A DNA stretch of 64,000 bases from Limanda limanda (taxonomy: Eukaryota > Chordata > Actinopteri > Pleuronectiformes > Pleuronectidae). Shown here one piece after another: positions 53,440 to 64,000 of this stretch. A program made the translations under genes and the position numbers. A model generated the notes under the pieces. The model saw only the letters and a program-made list of their open reading frames with translations, was not told the origin of the DNA and did no database searches. The stretch lies in contig NC_083653.1 of the NCBI RefSeq assembly GCF_963576545.1, positions 15,287,358 through 15,351,357 on the forward strand. Direction: 5' to 3'. Numbering within the stretch: position 1 is the first letter of the stretch; each line of letters starts with the position of its first letter.

Positions 53440-53960
53440 TGTTAGATGTTTCCTTGTTTGTTTGTGTGTCTGTTAGTTTTGTTTACAAAACTACTGGATG
53501 GATTTTCATGGAACTTGGTGGAAAGAAGCAGTATAGGTCTCTTCAGCATTTGCCACAAAAGTCACTCAATATATTGAATAGCCTAGGCAGAGGTATGCGC
53601 TCTGCAATAACTACTGGAGAGATTATCATGAAACTCGGTGGAAGGATGAAATATAGGTCAGGGAAGAACCCAATTCATTTTGGTGTAGAGACAGAGCAGT
53701 GGATTTTTTCAAATTTTTTAATTCAATATTTTTTCACTTTTATTGTGAGACAATGCATTTTAAAAACATTTTTTGTTGATATCCCAGAGAATAATGATTC
53801 ATTGATCTCATAAAAAAAAGGATTGGGTTAAGGGGATTGCTATTTACAACTTGGCGCAGATCTAAAAATCAAGATCTGGCGACTCTAAATGTGGTTTTAA
53901 AAGATGACTGTTGGGCCTTGGTGCACTATACTGATGGGTTATAGATCTATAAGCAGCTGT
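53440..53960 (+). repeat. Dispersed repeat family A, copy with internal duplication
   Basis: TTTTCATGGAACTTGGTGGAA at about 53502 and ATTATCATGAAACTCGGTGGAA at about 53622 are two versions of the same block, joined by GGCAGAGGTATGCGCTCTGC, which is normally the right end of the family. The layout is therefore one copy followed head-to-tail by a second, ending GGGCCTTGGTGCACTATAC. Confidence 0.6.
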
Positions 53961-55570
53961 TTTTTTGAAAAAACTGTCAATATATTATTCACATGAATGA
54001 AGCCACTCTCCCTGCTGTTATCAATATCAAAGCGTCATCAGCCGAGGTAAAAACACCCACAAATCACGTATGAAAAATCTCTTGAAATATCAACTCCTAG
54101 TTTCTCTGGGCCAATCTCGGCAGCATTGCTCCTGACGGTTCGATCAGTTGAAATCGATACAAAATGAAAGACTTATTACGCTGAACATCTGCGAGCCATT
54201 GTGCTGTAATATTTGATATTTTTCTTTCATTCCGCGCCCTTTTGTTTTCTGCGCCTCCAAAGTGTGATGTTATCGCTGTCTGAGGAGATTGCTTTTTGGA
54301 TGGCTCGCTCATTTCTTTGGCAGTTATTACATCTGAAGTCAGAGAGGTCATCCCAACATATTGCACAGGTTGTAGAAAGCCATCTGTTTCAGACTTCATA
54401 TAATGTAGCGGCCCGCTGGCACTCGTTTCCAGGGCAATAACGCGTCGTATCCAAACTACATCCCCGAAGTAATTTACACCTCAACGTGTCTGACAGGCAG
54501 AAAACATGTGCATCACAATTGGACACATTACAGAGAACCATATTAGACACTGAAGGGGCTTGTTCGTGTCTGCAGACTTGAGAAAATTAGATTTAAAAGT
54601 CCGAGCCGTTGCTGTAATCGCTGTCCTTAGCATCAGGGTCATTAAAATTCTCATATGTCGCAGCAGCAGTGTAGTTGTCGGAGTGGCTGTTATCGTCATG
54701 AGCCTTAATAACTTTCTTTGTCATTGTTAACGATCAAAGACGAGTATCATTAGATCATTTTCAGATCAGACGAAAGCAAAATTGTCTAAATCGACCTAAT
54801 AATTCTTTAAAATCCCATTTCCTCCCGCAGCAATGGGATTTCTTTGCAAATGTGTTTCATCCAAGCTGCTTTTATCCAGAGAAAACAGTGGATCACCAGC
54901 ACAGTTAATGGCGATGTGAGCAGCAGGGGTGGGATGTGACTACAGCATCTGTTTAGTCTGATGGAGAGACCCGTGAAGGAAACCTCTTTCCCTTCTTTCC
55001 ACACAGAGACACTCTGTCAAAGCAGCCGTATGAATGTCTCCACTGGGGAAGAATAGTTGGGTGAACGACACAATTTCCGCTGTTATGGCCTCAAAGAATA
55101 TACAATACTTCATTATACTACAACAGAAATAAATAAATAAAAAACACGCCTGCTGCATTTTTGAAGATTGACTTTTTAGTTGTGTTGCAACAGCAGCTCT
55201 CATTTGCAGGTCCTTCCTCACCAGGAAATTGGTAGATATTTTTCCGCGGCTGCAATAATTACATCACGCTTGTGTTATTTGCATGCGTGTGTGTTTTGCA
55301 TGTCGGGTGCCAGGGAGAAGAGAGGAAGCGTAATTAGATTTGAGAGAAAATGAAATCAAATGGAAATGGAAATGCATCTGTGCAAATGTGTGGGCGAATG
55401 GCACAGAAGGAGCCTCTCACGTCCTGAACGCTTCCTGATGTTGTCTTTCGAATGAACGTGTTTATTGTTCACGGGACCCAGTGATGGCCAAGGGTGGAGA
55501 CATTAGACGATGACCTGTGTAAAACAAAAGATCCTGGGTGGGAATGCAAGACGGTAAATCTTCCTTTTTG
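53961..55570. other. Intergenic, candidate conserved non-coding block
   Basis: Non-repetitive AT-rich sequence. The part 54000-54480 has the look of a conserved non-coding element. No exon is recognised. Confidence 0.4.
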
Positions 55571-56194
55571 CACACACACACTCTTGTACTTCCATCTTAG
55601 TGAGAATACTCATTGGTTTAATGCATTTTCTATGCCCTTACCCGAACCTTAACCATTAAAACAAAAGGCCGAACCTTAAACAAAACCCTGAACTCAACCT
55701 AAACCTACTTCTCTTCCTATCGTCTCTATCTCAACAGAACCCTTAAACCAAGTCTGAAACCTCAAACAGTCCATTGAAAAAGTGAGGACCGGCCAAAATG
55801 TCTTTGCTTAAAACACTTAAACAAACTGTCTCAATGACTTCAGAGGACTTTACATTGACTTATATTATTTTCCTGGAGACTAAAGTTACTACTTGCCTAA
55901 TCCTAACTTTAGTCTAAACCTAACACTAAGATTAGCATTTACCTAATCCTAACCCTAACCTTAACCTTAACTTTAACCCAAACCTAAACTTAAACCTTTA
56001 CCTAAACCCAACATTAAGCTTAATCCAAACCTTCAACTAAACGCAACCTTAACCCAAACCTAAACCTTAATCTAACCTTGACCTGAACTTCAATTTAAAA
56101 TGTAATGATTTACATAATGGGGATTCCCCCCCCCCAAAAAAAATGTGACTATGTAAACAGGTTTAGGCCCCAACAACATGAGTAATGCCTGGAC

Positions 56195-56222
<28 letters not shown>
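55571..56222 (+). repeat. CCTAA-rich degenerate minisatellite element ending in (CA)n
   Basis: It starts with CACACACACTCTTGTACTTC. It carries dozens of degenerate CCTAAC, CCTTAA and CCAAAC units around a central GTGAGGACCGGCCAAAATGTC. It ends with TATGTAAACAGGTTTAG, CCCCAACAACATGAGTAATG, CCTGGACC and a CA run. I recognise this arrangement as a common fish interspersed repeat whose middle mimics telomere repeats. The class is not known to me. Confidence 0.7.
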
Positions 56223-56225
<3 letters not shown>

Positions 56226-58189
56226 ATCTGTGAGGTCAGCATTAAAGGGAAGCTGGAAGTAGTCAGCAGAACGGGATCAGGTGCTGCGCTGAGAAACTCG
56301 CAGCAGAGCCGTTCTCATCCTCGGGCTTATCTCCAGATCTGCGCTCCACTTGCAGAGGTGTGACGAGCAGGGGTTGTTCTGCTATGAGGAGGAAAACCCA
56401 TCAAAGATACAGTCACCGAGATCATATCTCAGAAATCTTCTCCCATGCGCCACCCAGTCTCTTCGTCACACACCACATTAGAGCGCCATCTCAAATCTGA
56501 CTTGGAATGAGTTACAGGTCCTTTCTGGCAGACAGTATGAAAGGTCGTGCAAATGTTATCTCAGCCGTCATCACAGGGATTTCCAGAGCACTGTGAGCTG
56601 TGAGACATGGCAACCCCTTTTCATTTTCTATTTCTGTGTGAGCTGTCATTTAAAAAAATAAGAATAGAATAAGACAGACGGAGAAAAAGGGACTTAAGGG
56701 CATAAGCATTCTTCTGTGCTATAGAGAGACTGCAGTCACTTGGTATGCTAAATACATTGACCCATTCTCCGACGCCGATTGCCACAGGCATGGTTTGTTT
56801 GACATGCCAGCCTCTGTTAGCCGGCTATGGGAGAAACAGATCATTACTGTCACAGCTAATGCTGTTAATGTTGCTTACTGTGACAGTAATCGCAGGTCCT
56901 TCACTCCTCCCTTCTCCCTTTTCCCCCTGAATCCACCCTCTTTGTTTGGTCTCTTTCAGACTCGGGGGTATTTTGTCTGAAGTGTGAGGCCTTTTGAGAC
57001 GACAGTCAATTATTATCTTAATAGCAGTTCGTCCGCAATATGTGAATATATGATCAAAGCAGTGCGACCCACACAATAATCAGCGAAACTGCTGATATTT
57101 ATAGAGGACAGGCATTCCCCTTGCAAATCACATCATGTGATGTTTTCTGTGACTTAAATGATGCACGCTCTTATCTGCTCTCCGCTGCCCTTGATCTGGT
57201 GTGACCCAGATTCTCAATTTTACAATGACACACGCACATTTCACATCGGAGGCTTCTGCCGATTTGATTTGACTTTAAGGTAAAATGTCTGGAGTAAACA
57301 GGAGAGAGGGCTGTTTGTTTGAACCGCCACACGGCAGTTACACCCGCTGTCTTCAACAAGGGCTTGTTTGACACCCAGTGATTGCACAGAAGTGGGATTT
57401 CAAAGCAGCCTAGCGTGTGTGTCTGCACCTGCCAGCGTCTGGTAGGTACACACACCGAGGCTGGGCCTGTCACATGAGACGCCGCAGCGCTACAGGCAGG
57501 AAGTTGAGCAGAAGGGGGATCAAGTGCAGCGGCAAGTGATGTCCTTGCCAGCACTTCATCAGCGTCTACTTCACGTCTGTATCTCCACCTCCGAGTCTGC
57601 CGCTTCCACGAGTTGTGGGGGGGGGCTAGACCTGTCTGATTGCTCCGCACGAGAACAGCACAAGAATAATTTCGCAATATTTCTCTAAAATTACAGAGCC
57701 TACACGCCGCTGCCTCGTCCGCAAATGGAATTTCATTTGTATGGATTTCATTTTAATGTTGCACGGTCTGAAAGCTGCTACAGAGGCTGCTCCAGCCAAT
57801 CGGGGAAATACAACATGAGAGAAATGTTGCGTTGCATACAAAATGAAAAACAGGCACAATGAAGCTGTAATTCACTTTAGATGATGGAAGTGGCAGTAAG
57901 CCGAACGGGACCACATCGTGATGCATGGCAGAGCAGAAGTGAATCATGACTCCTCGGCATCAGTCTCCTTCCTAAGCAGGTGTGAAACATACCTTTTGGC
58001 AAAAAATCGCTCATAAACTGAGCGCGGCTTTCTCTCCCGAGAGATTGGAGCCCGGGGTCCCTTGTGTGTATATTACTGTATGTGTGTATATCGCAAGTGT
58101 GTGTGTGTGTATGTTTGCAGTCCTGTACAATATTCCCTGGGGGCTGGAGACTGGTTGCCATGGCAGCAGTTTGAATGTTGCGTGGATGG

Positions 58190-58190
<1 letters not shown>
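56223..58190. other. Intergenic, no gene identified
   Basis: No exon or classical repeat is recognised. The minus-strand open frame at 57171-57677 (168 residues) shows no domain and is not called. Confidence 0.45.

Positions 58191-58260
<70 letters not shown>
58191..58260. repeat. (TG)n microsatellite
   Basis: Seventy bases of perfect TG on +. Confidence 0.98.
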
Positions 58261-58263
<3 letters not shown>

Positions 58264-58879
58264 CATGCAGAGGCCAGACAAGGACAGCGTGCTATCGTCA
58301 TTTCGTAGCTTGTCTTGCTGCCTCTGAATCACTGTAAAAAATAACAGTTTGAAGTGACCTTCGACAATGTGAGTGTATCCCTTCAGTGTAACTAAAAACA
58401 CAGTCACATTAGACACAATAGCTGCATAGTTATACAGATATAACATTTAATCTTTAAAGTTTCATTCACACTATTATGTTTATCTTTTTTTTCAAGTTAT
58501 CTATAAAGAGGCTGAAGCGCAAATGACCCGGTTCAGATTCATTTGTGTTTTTGTGTAAATTGATACAAGCCTTCGAAGGACCTTAATATTACATTCATGA
58601 TATATGCTAGTAGTACATACATTATGTAGGAGGTGGACATACTAAAGAAAAGAATCCTATCACCAGTGTGAAGTCCTTTTTGTGTGTTGTATTGTGTTGT
58701 ATCCCTGTCAGTGCAGAGCCCCAATGTTATTTTTGTCACAACCTCATAATAAAATCCAGTCCAGTGCAACAACAACATATTTTATATCAGACGAGATCTC
58801 TTCGATTTCTATTTTGTGCAAGATACAAATCTGTCACAGACTTTTCCTTTTTATAAAATCCTGCCACTGTCAAAATCAA
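58261..58879. other. Intergenic, no gene identified
   Basis: AT-rich, with no feature seen. Confidence 0.45.
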
Positions 58880-59660
58880 GCAGCTCCATGTTGTTCAGTT
58901 TATTCAACGCACACTCCACCCTCTGTTTTTAATAACTGTGAACAGCCCTGGAACAATACATCATTTTCTTAACTCTGCCCCACAGCATTTAAAGTGCAAT
59001 TGGGGTCGCTTGTGCACAGTTCATTGTTTTCTGTAGTCGTGTTGCTCTTTAAAATTTGACATTTTACCCCTTAAAGCGCGGAACTCATCAGCTTTGACCT
59101 CGGGGCAGAATAGCTGCATGTGTGCCTCTGCTAAACCCCCTAACCCACCCCCCTTATTTCTCTGCAATATCTATGTATTAAATTATAATTACATCTGCCA
59201 AGGAGGTTACATTTTCATCTACGTTTGTGTGTTTGTTAGCAGGGTTACGCAAACACTACAAGATGGATGATCATGAATCTTGGTGAGAGGATGGCGTATG
59301 TTCAGGAGAGAGCAAATACATTTTTGATACAGATTGCGCAAAAAACTACTCAGCCAATTTCCAATTTTGTAGATTGGTGGCACATGACCCAAGACCCAAC
59401 TCCTAAAATGGTGGCGTGAATCTGCATCAGTGGGCGAGGGTATATTTGTCACTTTCTTAAACATTGTGGGAGGTTGCGTTTTTTAAATATTTGTTGTTGC
59501 CTTATCAAAAAAGGATCCAGGCATGTTTAGGGGACTGATATTTATGAGCATAATAGTTTAATCTGGTGCAGATCCAAATAAAAGCATGGATCTAGTGAGT
59601 TTAAACAAGGGGACTGCTGGGTTTTGGTGAAGGTATGTACTGTACTGAGTTCAAATACTA
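58880..59660 (+). repeat. Dispersed repeat family A, longest copy
   Basis: It carries an upstream arm shared with 20390-20680 (ATTTAAAGTGCAATTGGGGTC, CTGCATGTGTGCCTCTGC, CTGCAATATCTATGTATTA) and then the core (TCTGCCAAGGAGGTTACATT, GCAGGGTTACGCAAACACTA, TCTTGGTGAGAGGATGG). It ends AGGGGACTGATATTTATGAG, CTGGTGCAGATCC and GGGTTTTGGTGAAGGTATGT. It looks closest to full length. Confidence 0.6.
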
Positions 59661-61570
59661 CTTCTACTACCAATAATAATAATAACACCACACACAAAAT
59701 TGCAGCAAACAACTTGCCACACAGTGGATGTGGCGCCTTTGAGCTTCCTGATATTTTGAGGGCCCCATGCAGTGTAATCGCCCACTGTGCTTGGTTGGTA
59801 ATCCAGCCGTCCTCCAGTGGAGCCTCACAGTAAACCTCCTGGCTTACGGGCTGTGCCTGCACATCTGTTCTTACTGTATGACTCTTTCCTTGGGTTTTAG
59901 CCGTATACTGTTTTTCTGTAAATCCACATCTTTTGTTAACTTTGCCGTTCCCCAATGCTGCTGGTCGTCAGACTGTGAGAGCAAACCCACCACTGGGCCT
60001 CCTCCGTGTTTTTCGATGTACTTTTTGAAATGTTTTAACAGCTCACTCAAAACTGTTTTATAACCCCAATAGACGACACCACCAGAGATCACGTCACTTT
60101 GTAGCCTCTAGTGAATATTTACAATCTAACTGTGGTTCACAAATTGAAATACCATCAGCGAGTATTATGGAAACTATGTGCTGGATATATCTTTACTGGA
60201 AAAAGCGATAATCCAGACTGGGTGTAATAGTGTAGTACCGCACACTGAGTGCACTCCCCTAATTGTGCAGGCTCCTCTGTCCTGACTTTCCTCCAAGCAG
60301 CAGGAATCGGAGAGCAGCGGCTGATTCATCACGACAGACGCCGTATAATGTAGGTGTCTTCGCCTCGTGTCTCCAAAGTGTCAAGTGTACCGGAATTTTT
60401 ATAAATCTGCACGCTTTCTCCCTGTGACGCCTCAGGCAGATCCCTGCAGGGCCAAGAAAATGTTTGGGTCTTTTTGCACAGGGAAGACGATCTCAGCTGT
60501 CACAGTGAGAAGAGAGAAAACACAAATAAAGACAGTGCTGAAATTGTATTTGCTGCAATTTTCATCCATTTATCCTGGCAGCGTTTTTCGACATGGCATG
60601 CTTTATGCCTTAATGTGCCTGCTGCTTGAAAAATACCCTTATTTCAGTAATTTAGCCTGTAGACATTTGCATTTACATCTAAACCTATGAACTGTCACAC
60701 CAATGAGAAGCCGGGAAAGACGGGGAAATGCGTCTTTGCCTTGCAGACGAGCCATTTGCAGGACTTAAGCTGCTAAAGCCCGGCAATTGCACTCCCGCGG
60801 ATCTGATGTATGACTATTATTAACCTCCCCACTTATGAGTGTGAGTCACCCTGTCCAGTGACAGAGCTGCCACAAGTCCTCACTCAGCTGTCTGACTTCA
60901 TGAAGGAACGATCCAAGCCAGTGACGCCAATCCTGTCTCTCCCCCCTCGGGCCAAGATCCTTCCTCAGCTCGGGGGGGGGGGAGGTCTCATCTGCGTGAC
61001 CTGCCACTCACGGCCACTCATACTTCCTGTTGCCTCAGAGAGGAGAGTGGAAAAATGTCTCACCGTAAAGAAGAACCTCTCTCCGGGCAGTACACATTGC
61101 AACGCATTTTCATTTTGATTTATCTAATGCAACATCACATAAACTGTTGGTCATGAGCCAGCAGGTTGAATTGAGGTCAAAGGAAGTGCCACTCTGGATT
61201 TGATCTGCTCAATTGTCCCCTTGGGTTCACTCCCCAGCTGACTGGACGGTTTTTAAAGAGTCGTGTTCATTAATTTGCGCTCAAACGTTTCCTGTCTTGC
61301 TGTAAACGGGCAAAACGCGAAAGACAGGAAAGTTAGTAAGTAGTGAGACGTGGGCGAAGCCTTTCTGGTCCACCGCCATCCAACAATATGGAACATTTTT
61401 TGTGTACTTTCATGACCCACTTTGATCAGACTGACTTTGTACCATTTCTCTTCACTCTGCAAAGTTGAACATCTATATTAGAGGACTCTTTTGACACTTG
61501 GCCTTCTTTAATGATGAATAATAGAGGTTGTCTTCCTGCAGATGTGCAGAACTTAAAGTGTCGTCAGTGT
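59661..61570. other. Intergenic, candidate conserved non-coding block
   Basis: No gene is supported. The segment 60380-60850 is non-repetitive and motif-rich. A G run lies at 60972-60981. Confidence 0.4.
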
Positions 61571-62137
61571 CTCGGATTCTGAGTAAAGACAAGGACACGT
61601 CAACAGTGAAAATTGGCTCTTTTGAACCTCTTAATATAAAGGAAATGTGCATTTATTTTCACAGTTACAAAAAAGAACATGTCATTGAAATGCAGGGGTT
61701 CCCAAATTATTTAGACCCCGACCCCCAAAAAAATGGTGCCAGAGACGTAGGACTCCCATATTCCAATAGGATATTGATTCGAAAAAATAATCTCAACTGA
61801 TGTTATGGTTAATATGTCATAATCACCTCGGATTCTGAGTAAAGACAAGGACACGTCAAGAGTGAAAATTGGCGCTTTTGAACCTCTTAATATAAAGGAA
61901 ATATTGTGCATTTATTATTTGTTACAAATAAGAGTTTTTTTATTGTATAACATGCAGGGGTTCCCAAATTATTTAGGTCCCGACCCCCCCTCAAAAAATG
62001 GTGCCAGAGACATAGGACTCCCATTTTCCAATAGGCTATTGATTTGAATAAATAATCTCCTTTGTGTGCACCGCGTATCCTGTGGTGCTTTAAATTAACT
62101 GCAACTGATGTTATGGTTAATATGTCATAATCACCTC
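61571..62137 (+). repeat. Tandem duplication, two diverged units of about 256 and 310 bp
   Basis: Unit 1 starts at 61571 and unit 2 at 61827, both with CTCGGATTCTGAGTAAAGAC. Both run through CCTCTTAATATAAAGGAAAT and CAGGGGTTCCCAAATTATTT to GTTATGGTTAATATGTCATA. Unit 2 carries about 43 extra bases (TTTGTGTGCACCGCGTATCC region, near 62060) that are absent from unit 1. Confidence 0.9.
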
Positions 62138-62392
62138 AGGGGTTATGTGAGGACAAAGGAAATCACTAGGTTGATGAAACACTTTCATTTGCATGGTTTA
62201 ATCCTAAAGGTTCAGTGCGTAAGATTTAGCTGAAAGGGATCTATTGGGAGAGAGGGAATATGAAATAATCCTAGTGAATTTCACGATTGTCTTTCATCTA
62301 AATTGTATGAATTATTGTTTTCTTTACTGATGGAAACATTTCATCATCCCCCACCGACCAAGGGCTCCCGACCCCTCGTTTAGAAACGACTG
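61693..62392. mobile_element. hAT-like non-autonomous DNA element, internally rearranged
   Basis: The left end CAGGGGTTCCCAAATTATTT (61693) and the right end, read in reverse complement, CAGTCGTTTCTAAACGAGGG (62392) have the CAG start and the GTTYCYAAA motif usual for hAT terminal repeats. They are flanked by TTGAAATG (61685-61692) and TTGTAATG (62393-62400), a 7-of-8 match to an 8-bp target-site duplication, the hAT hallmark. The left end and its flank are present twice because of the tandem duplication. No transposase is encoded. Confidence 0.6.
62208..62335 (+). repeat. Truncated interspersed repeat nested in the hAT-like element
   Basis: GGTTCAGTGCGTAAGATTTAG, TGAAAGGGATCTATTGGGAG, AAATAATCCTAGTGAATTT and CATCTAAATTGTATGAATT reproduce the left part of a high-copy fish repeat known to me. 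The right part is missing. Confidence 0.55.
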
Positions 62393-62400
62393 TTGTAATG

Positions 62401-64000
62401 TAAGATGTCATTAATGTATAAATAAATATACTGTAAAAACAATCTGACAAGCAGAGGTCAGGCCTAAATGAGTTTGTCTGAGGCGCTAACAAAGAGAAAA
62501 TCTAATCTCTAAATCGAATAATATTACAAACAGCAGCATCAACCTTCCATCACTGAACCTCCTCCCTGTTTCCTCTCCTCTCTTCCTCTCTTCCCTCGCC
62601 TCAGTAGCTCTGTCCCTCTTTCTCTCAGTTCAAAACAGGCCTTAGGTCCCAAAGCACCACGGAGGGGCAGAATGTGGCACATGTACCCTGTCCCCAAAAT
62701 AACTTCTTTTTTTTCCCCTCGCTTGAAATTGAAGGGTATTGCAGCTGTCGCCCAGTACCGACACGCTCACTATAGGTCATAAAAAGCTGGAGCATCACGG
62801 GAATTTGTCTAGTTCTCAACTGTAAATATGGAAATAAAACCCGAAGGAAGCAATGGGAGCACGGTCTGCAGTCAAAACAAAGCTATGAACACGTCTAATT
62901 TTATCTTGATGTCGGCACTTTCATTATGACTCAAAGTGAATGTCATGTTTTTAGGCCGCTTCGCCCAATTGCTTTGATCTGGTTGCCCTTTACGCCCACG
63001 TGCTTTTTGCAATTTTTGGATTACGATGTTGTTCCTCTGCTCAACCCTCCAGCTAGTATCTCACTACGAGGAACAATGCTTTCTGTCACTTTCCTTCCTT
63101 ATTCTTCCACTCTCACGTCCTGCTGTCTGCTTTTCCATCCTGCGTTCTCCCGCCTCACATCATCTCCCCTCTCGCACCCGCTGAATGGTCCAGTTCCTCT
63201 TGCGCTGCATCTATCTTCTTCGCGTATGATCGAATTTCTCAGAGGAAGTCACCCGCAGGGTCTGGATGTGACAGCGCTGATTCCTGCTGGTGTCCACATC
63301 AGCTGGTTACAGCTCTGTTGCTATGTGACAGTGGGTTATTGGCTAGTTTCCGTACATACAATGCAAGGAAAATAACTCCCGAATAAGTCGGTTTGATGAT
63401 GCATTCTAATTAGTTTCATTTAACTGCAACCGCCATGGAGAGCACATCCCCCTGGTGGATCTAAACCCTTCAGCCTTTCTGTGCTGCAGCATCACAGGGG
63501 AAGCTGACCTTAGATCAGTTTCTACAGGGCAACGCAGCCTATTAGGAAGTTGGTGAATAACGTGGCCCCGGGGATTCAGAGATGCTCAGCCATCCTAATC
63601 ATTGACCTCTCTAGTCTTCCACAGGACACATCTTGTTTCTGTTGTACACTACACACACTCACGCAGTCATAAACTCTGGCTGGAAGGCGCCGCTGGGGCC
63701 GCCTGCCGCTACTCCTCGGCACATGGGCGTGTCTGGAGAGCCGATGAACCTCAATGGATTTTTCTCGAGTGCAGCTCTCCACTGCGAATGAGTCACACAG
63801 TGTATCAGGGAATGGGGGCAAGAGGAATCTTTGGGGATTATTATTCTGATTCATGCACAGCTGTGGTTTAGGCTTAGCAGAATCCCCTATTTGGGGCTGG
63901 AATGAAATGCAGAGATGCAGTGGCAAAAAGCAGAAAAGTACAAACACCGCCTATGCATATATTTGGTTATGGAGGTTGTAGTAATGTGTAACTTTTTTGT
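62401..64000. other. Intergenic, no gene identified
   Basis: Mixed AT-rich and CT-rich sequence to the right edge. The open frame at 62926-63375 is pyrimidine-biased and without a recognisable domain. Confidence 0.45.

Noticed and set aside
55920..56090. Interstitial telomere from chromosome fusion
   Set aside because: The units are degenerate and of mixed CCTAA/CCTTAA/CCAAAC type within a bordered interspersed repeat, not perfect TTAGGG arrays.
57171..57677. 168-residue minus-strand frame
   Set aside because: There is no domain, no initiation or splice context, and ordinary composition for chance open sequence in a less AT-rich patch.

Overview
This window is vertebrate nuclear DNA, almost certainly from a teleost and probably a percomorph. 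It has spliced genes with GT-AG introns, fish-type tRNA-derived SINEs, 5'-truncated LINEs ending in short tandem tails, a hAT-like element and many long (CA)n tracts. I saw nothing prokaryotic, no CRISPR array, no rRNA and no free-standing tRNA gene.

The left third (about 1-21.7 kb) holds three recognisable genes. The last two coding exons of gpcpd1 (glycerophosphocholine phosphodiesterase) lie on + at 22-182 and 3627-3825. A complete 11-exon napb (beta-SNAP, the NSF adaptor that recycles SNARE complexes) runs on + from 7493 to 12967. A complete gzf1 (BTB plus ten C2H2 zinc fingers, a transcriptional repressor) runs on - from 20177 down to 15391, in seven coding exons plus a probable untranslated first exon near 21.4-21.7 kb. 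I derived the exon joins by hand; reading phase is maintained at every join, giving 296 residues for napb and 847 for gzf1. napb and gzf1 are tail to tail about 1 kb apart, as they are in human 20p11.21. The three proteins do not form one pathway; they are neighbours through conserved synteny.

The right two thirds (about 21.7-64 kb) contain no exon I can assign to a known protein. They hold simple repeats (ten or more long CA/TG tracts, a 294-nt purine strand with twelve GGG runs, AAGAG, GATTA and ATCT arrays), LINE 3' ends, SINEs, a hAT-like element broken by an internal tandem duplication, a CCTAA-rich degenerate minisatellite and at least two old dispersed repeat families. One of these families has six recognisable copies spread from 12 to 60 kb. 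Between the repeats are AT-rich, non-repetitive blocks with homeobox, POU or FOX-like motifs that look like candidate conserved non-coding elements. The region therefore reads as a regulatory gene desert or a very large intron.

The points most worth a second look are the GC-AG intron in napb, a possible alternative last exon of gpcpd1, the hAT-like element with its target-site duplication and later tandem duplication, the G4/triplex-prone purine tract at 39.4-39.7 kb, and the paired octamer block near 46.5 kb. I found no clearly new biological system. All identities come from reading the sequence and recalling family features; no search was run.
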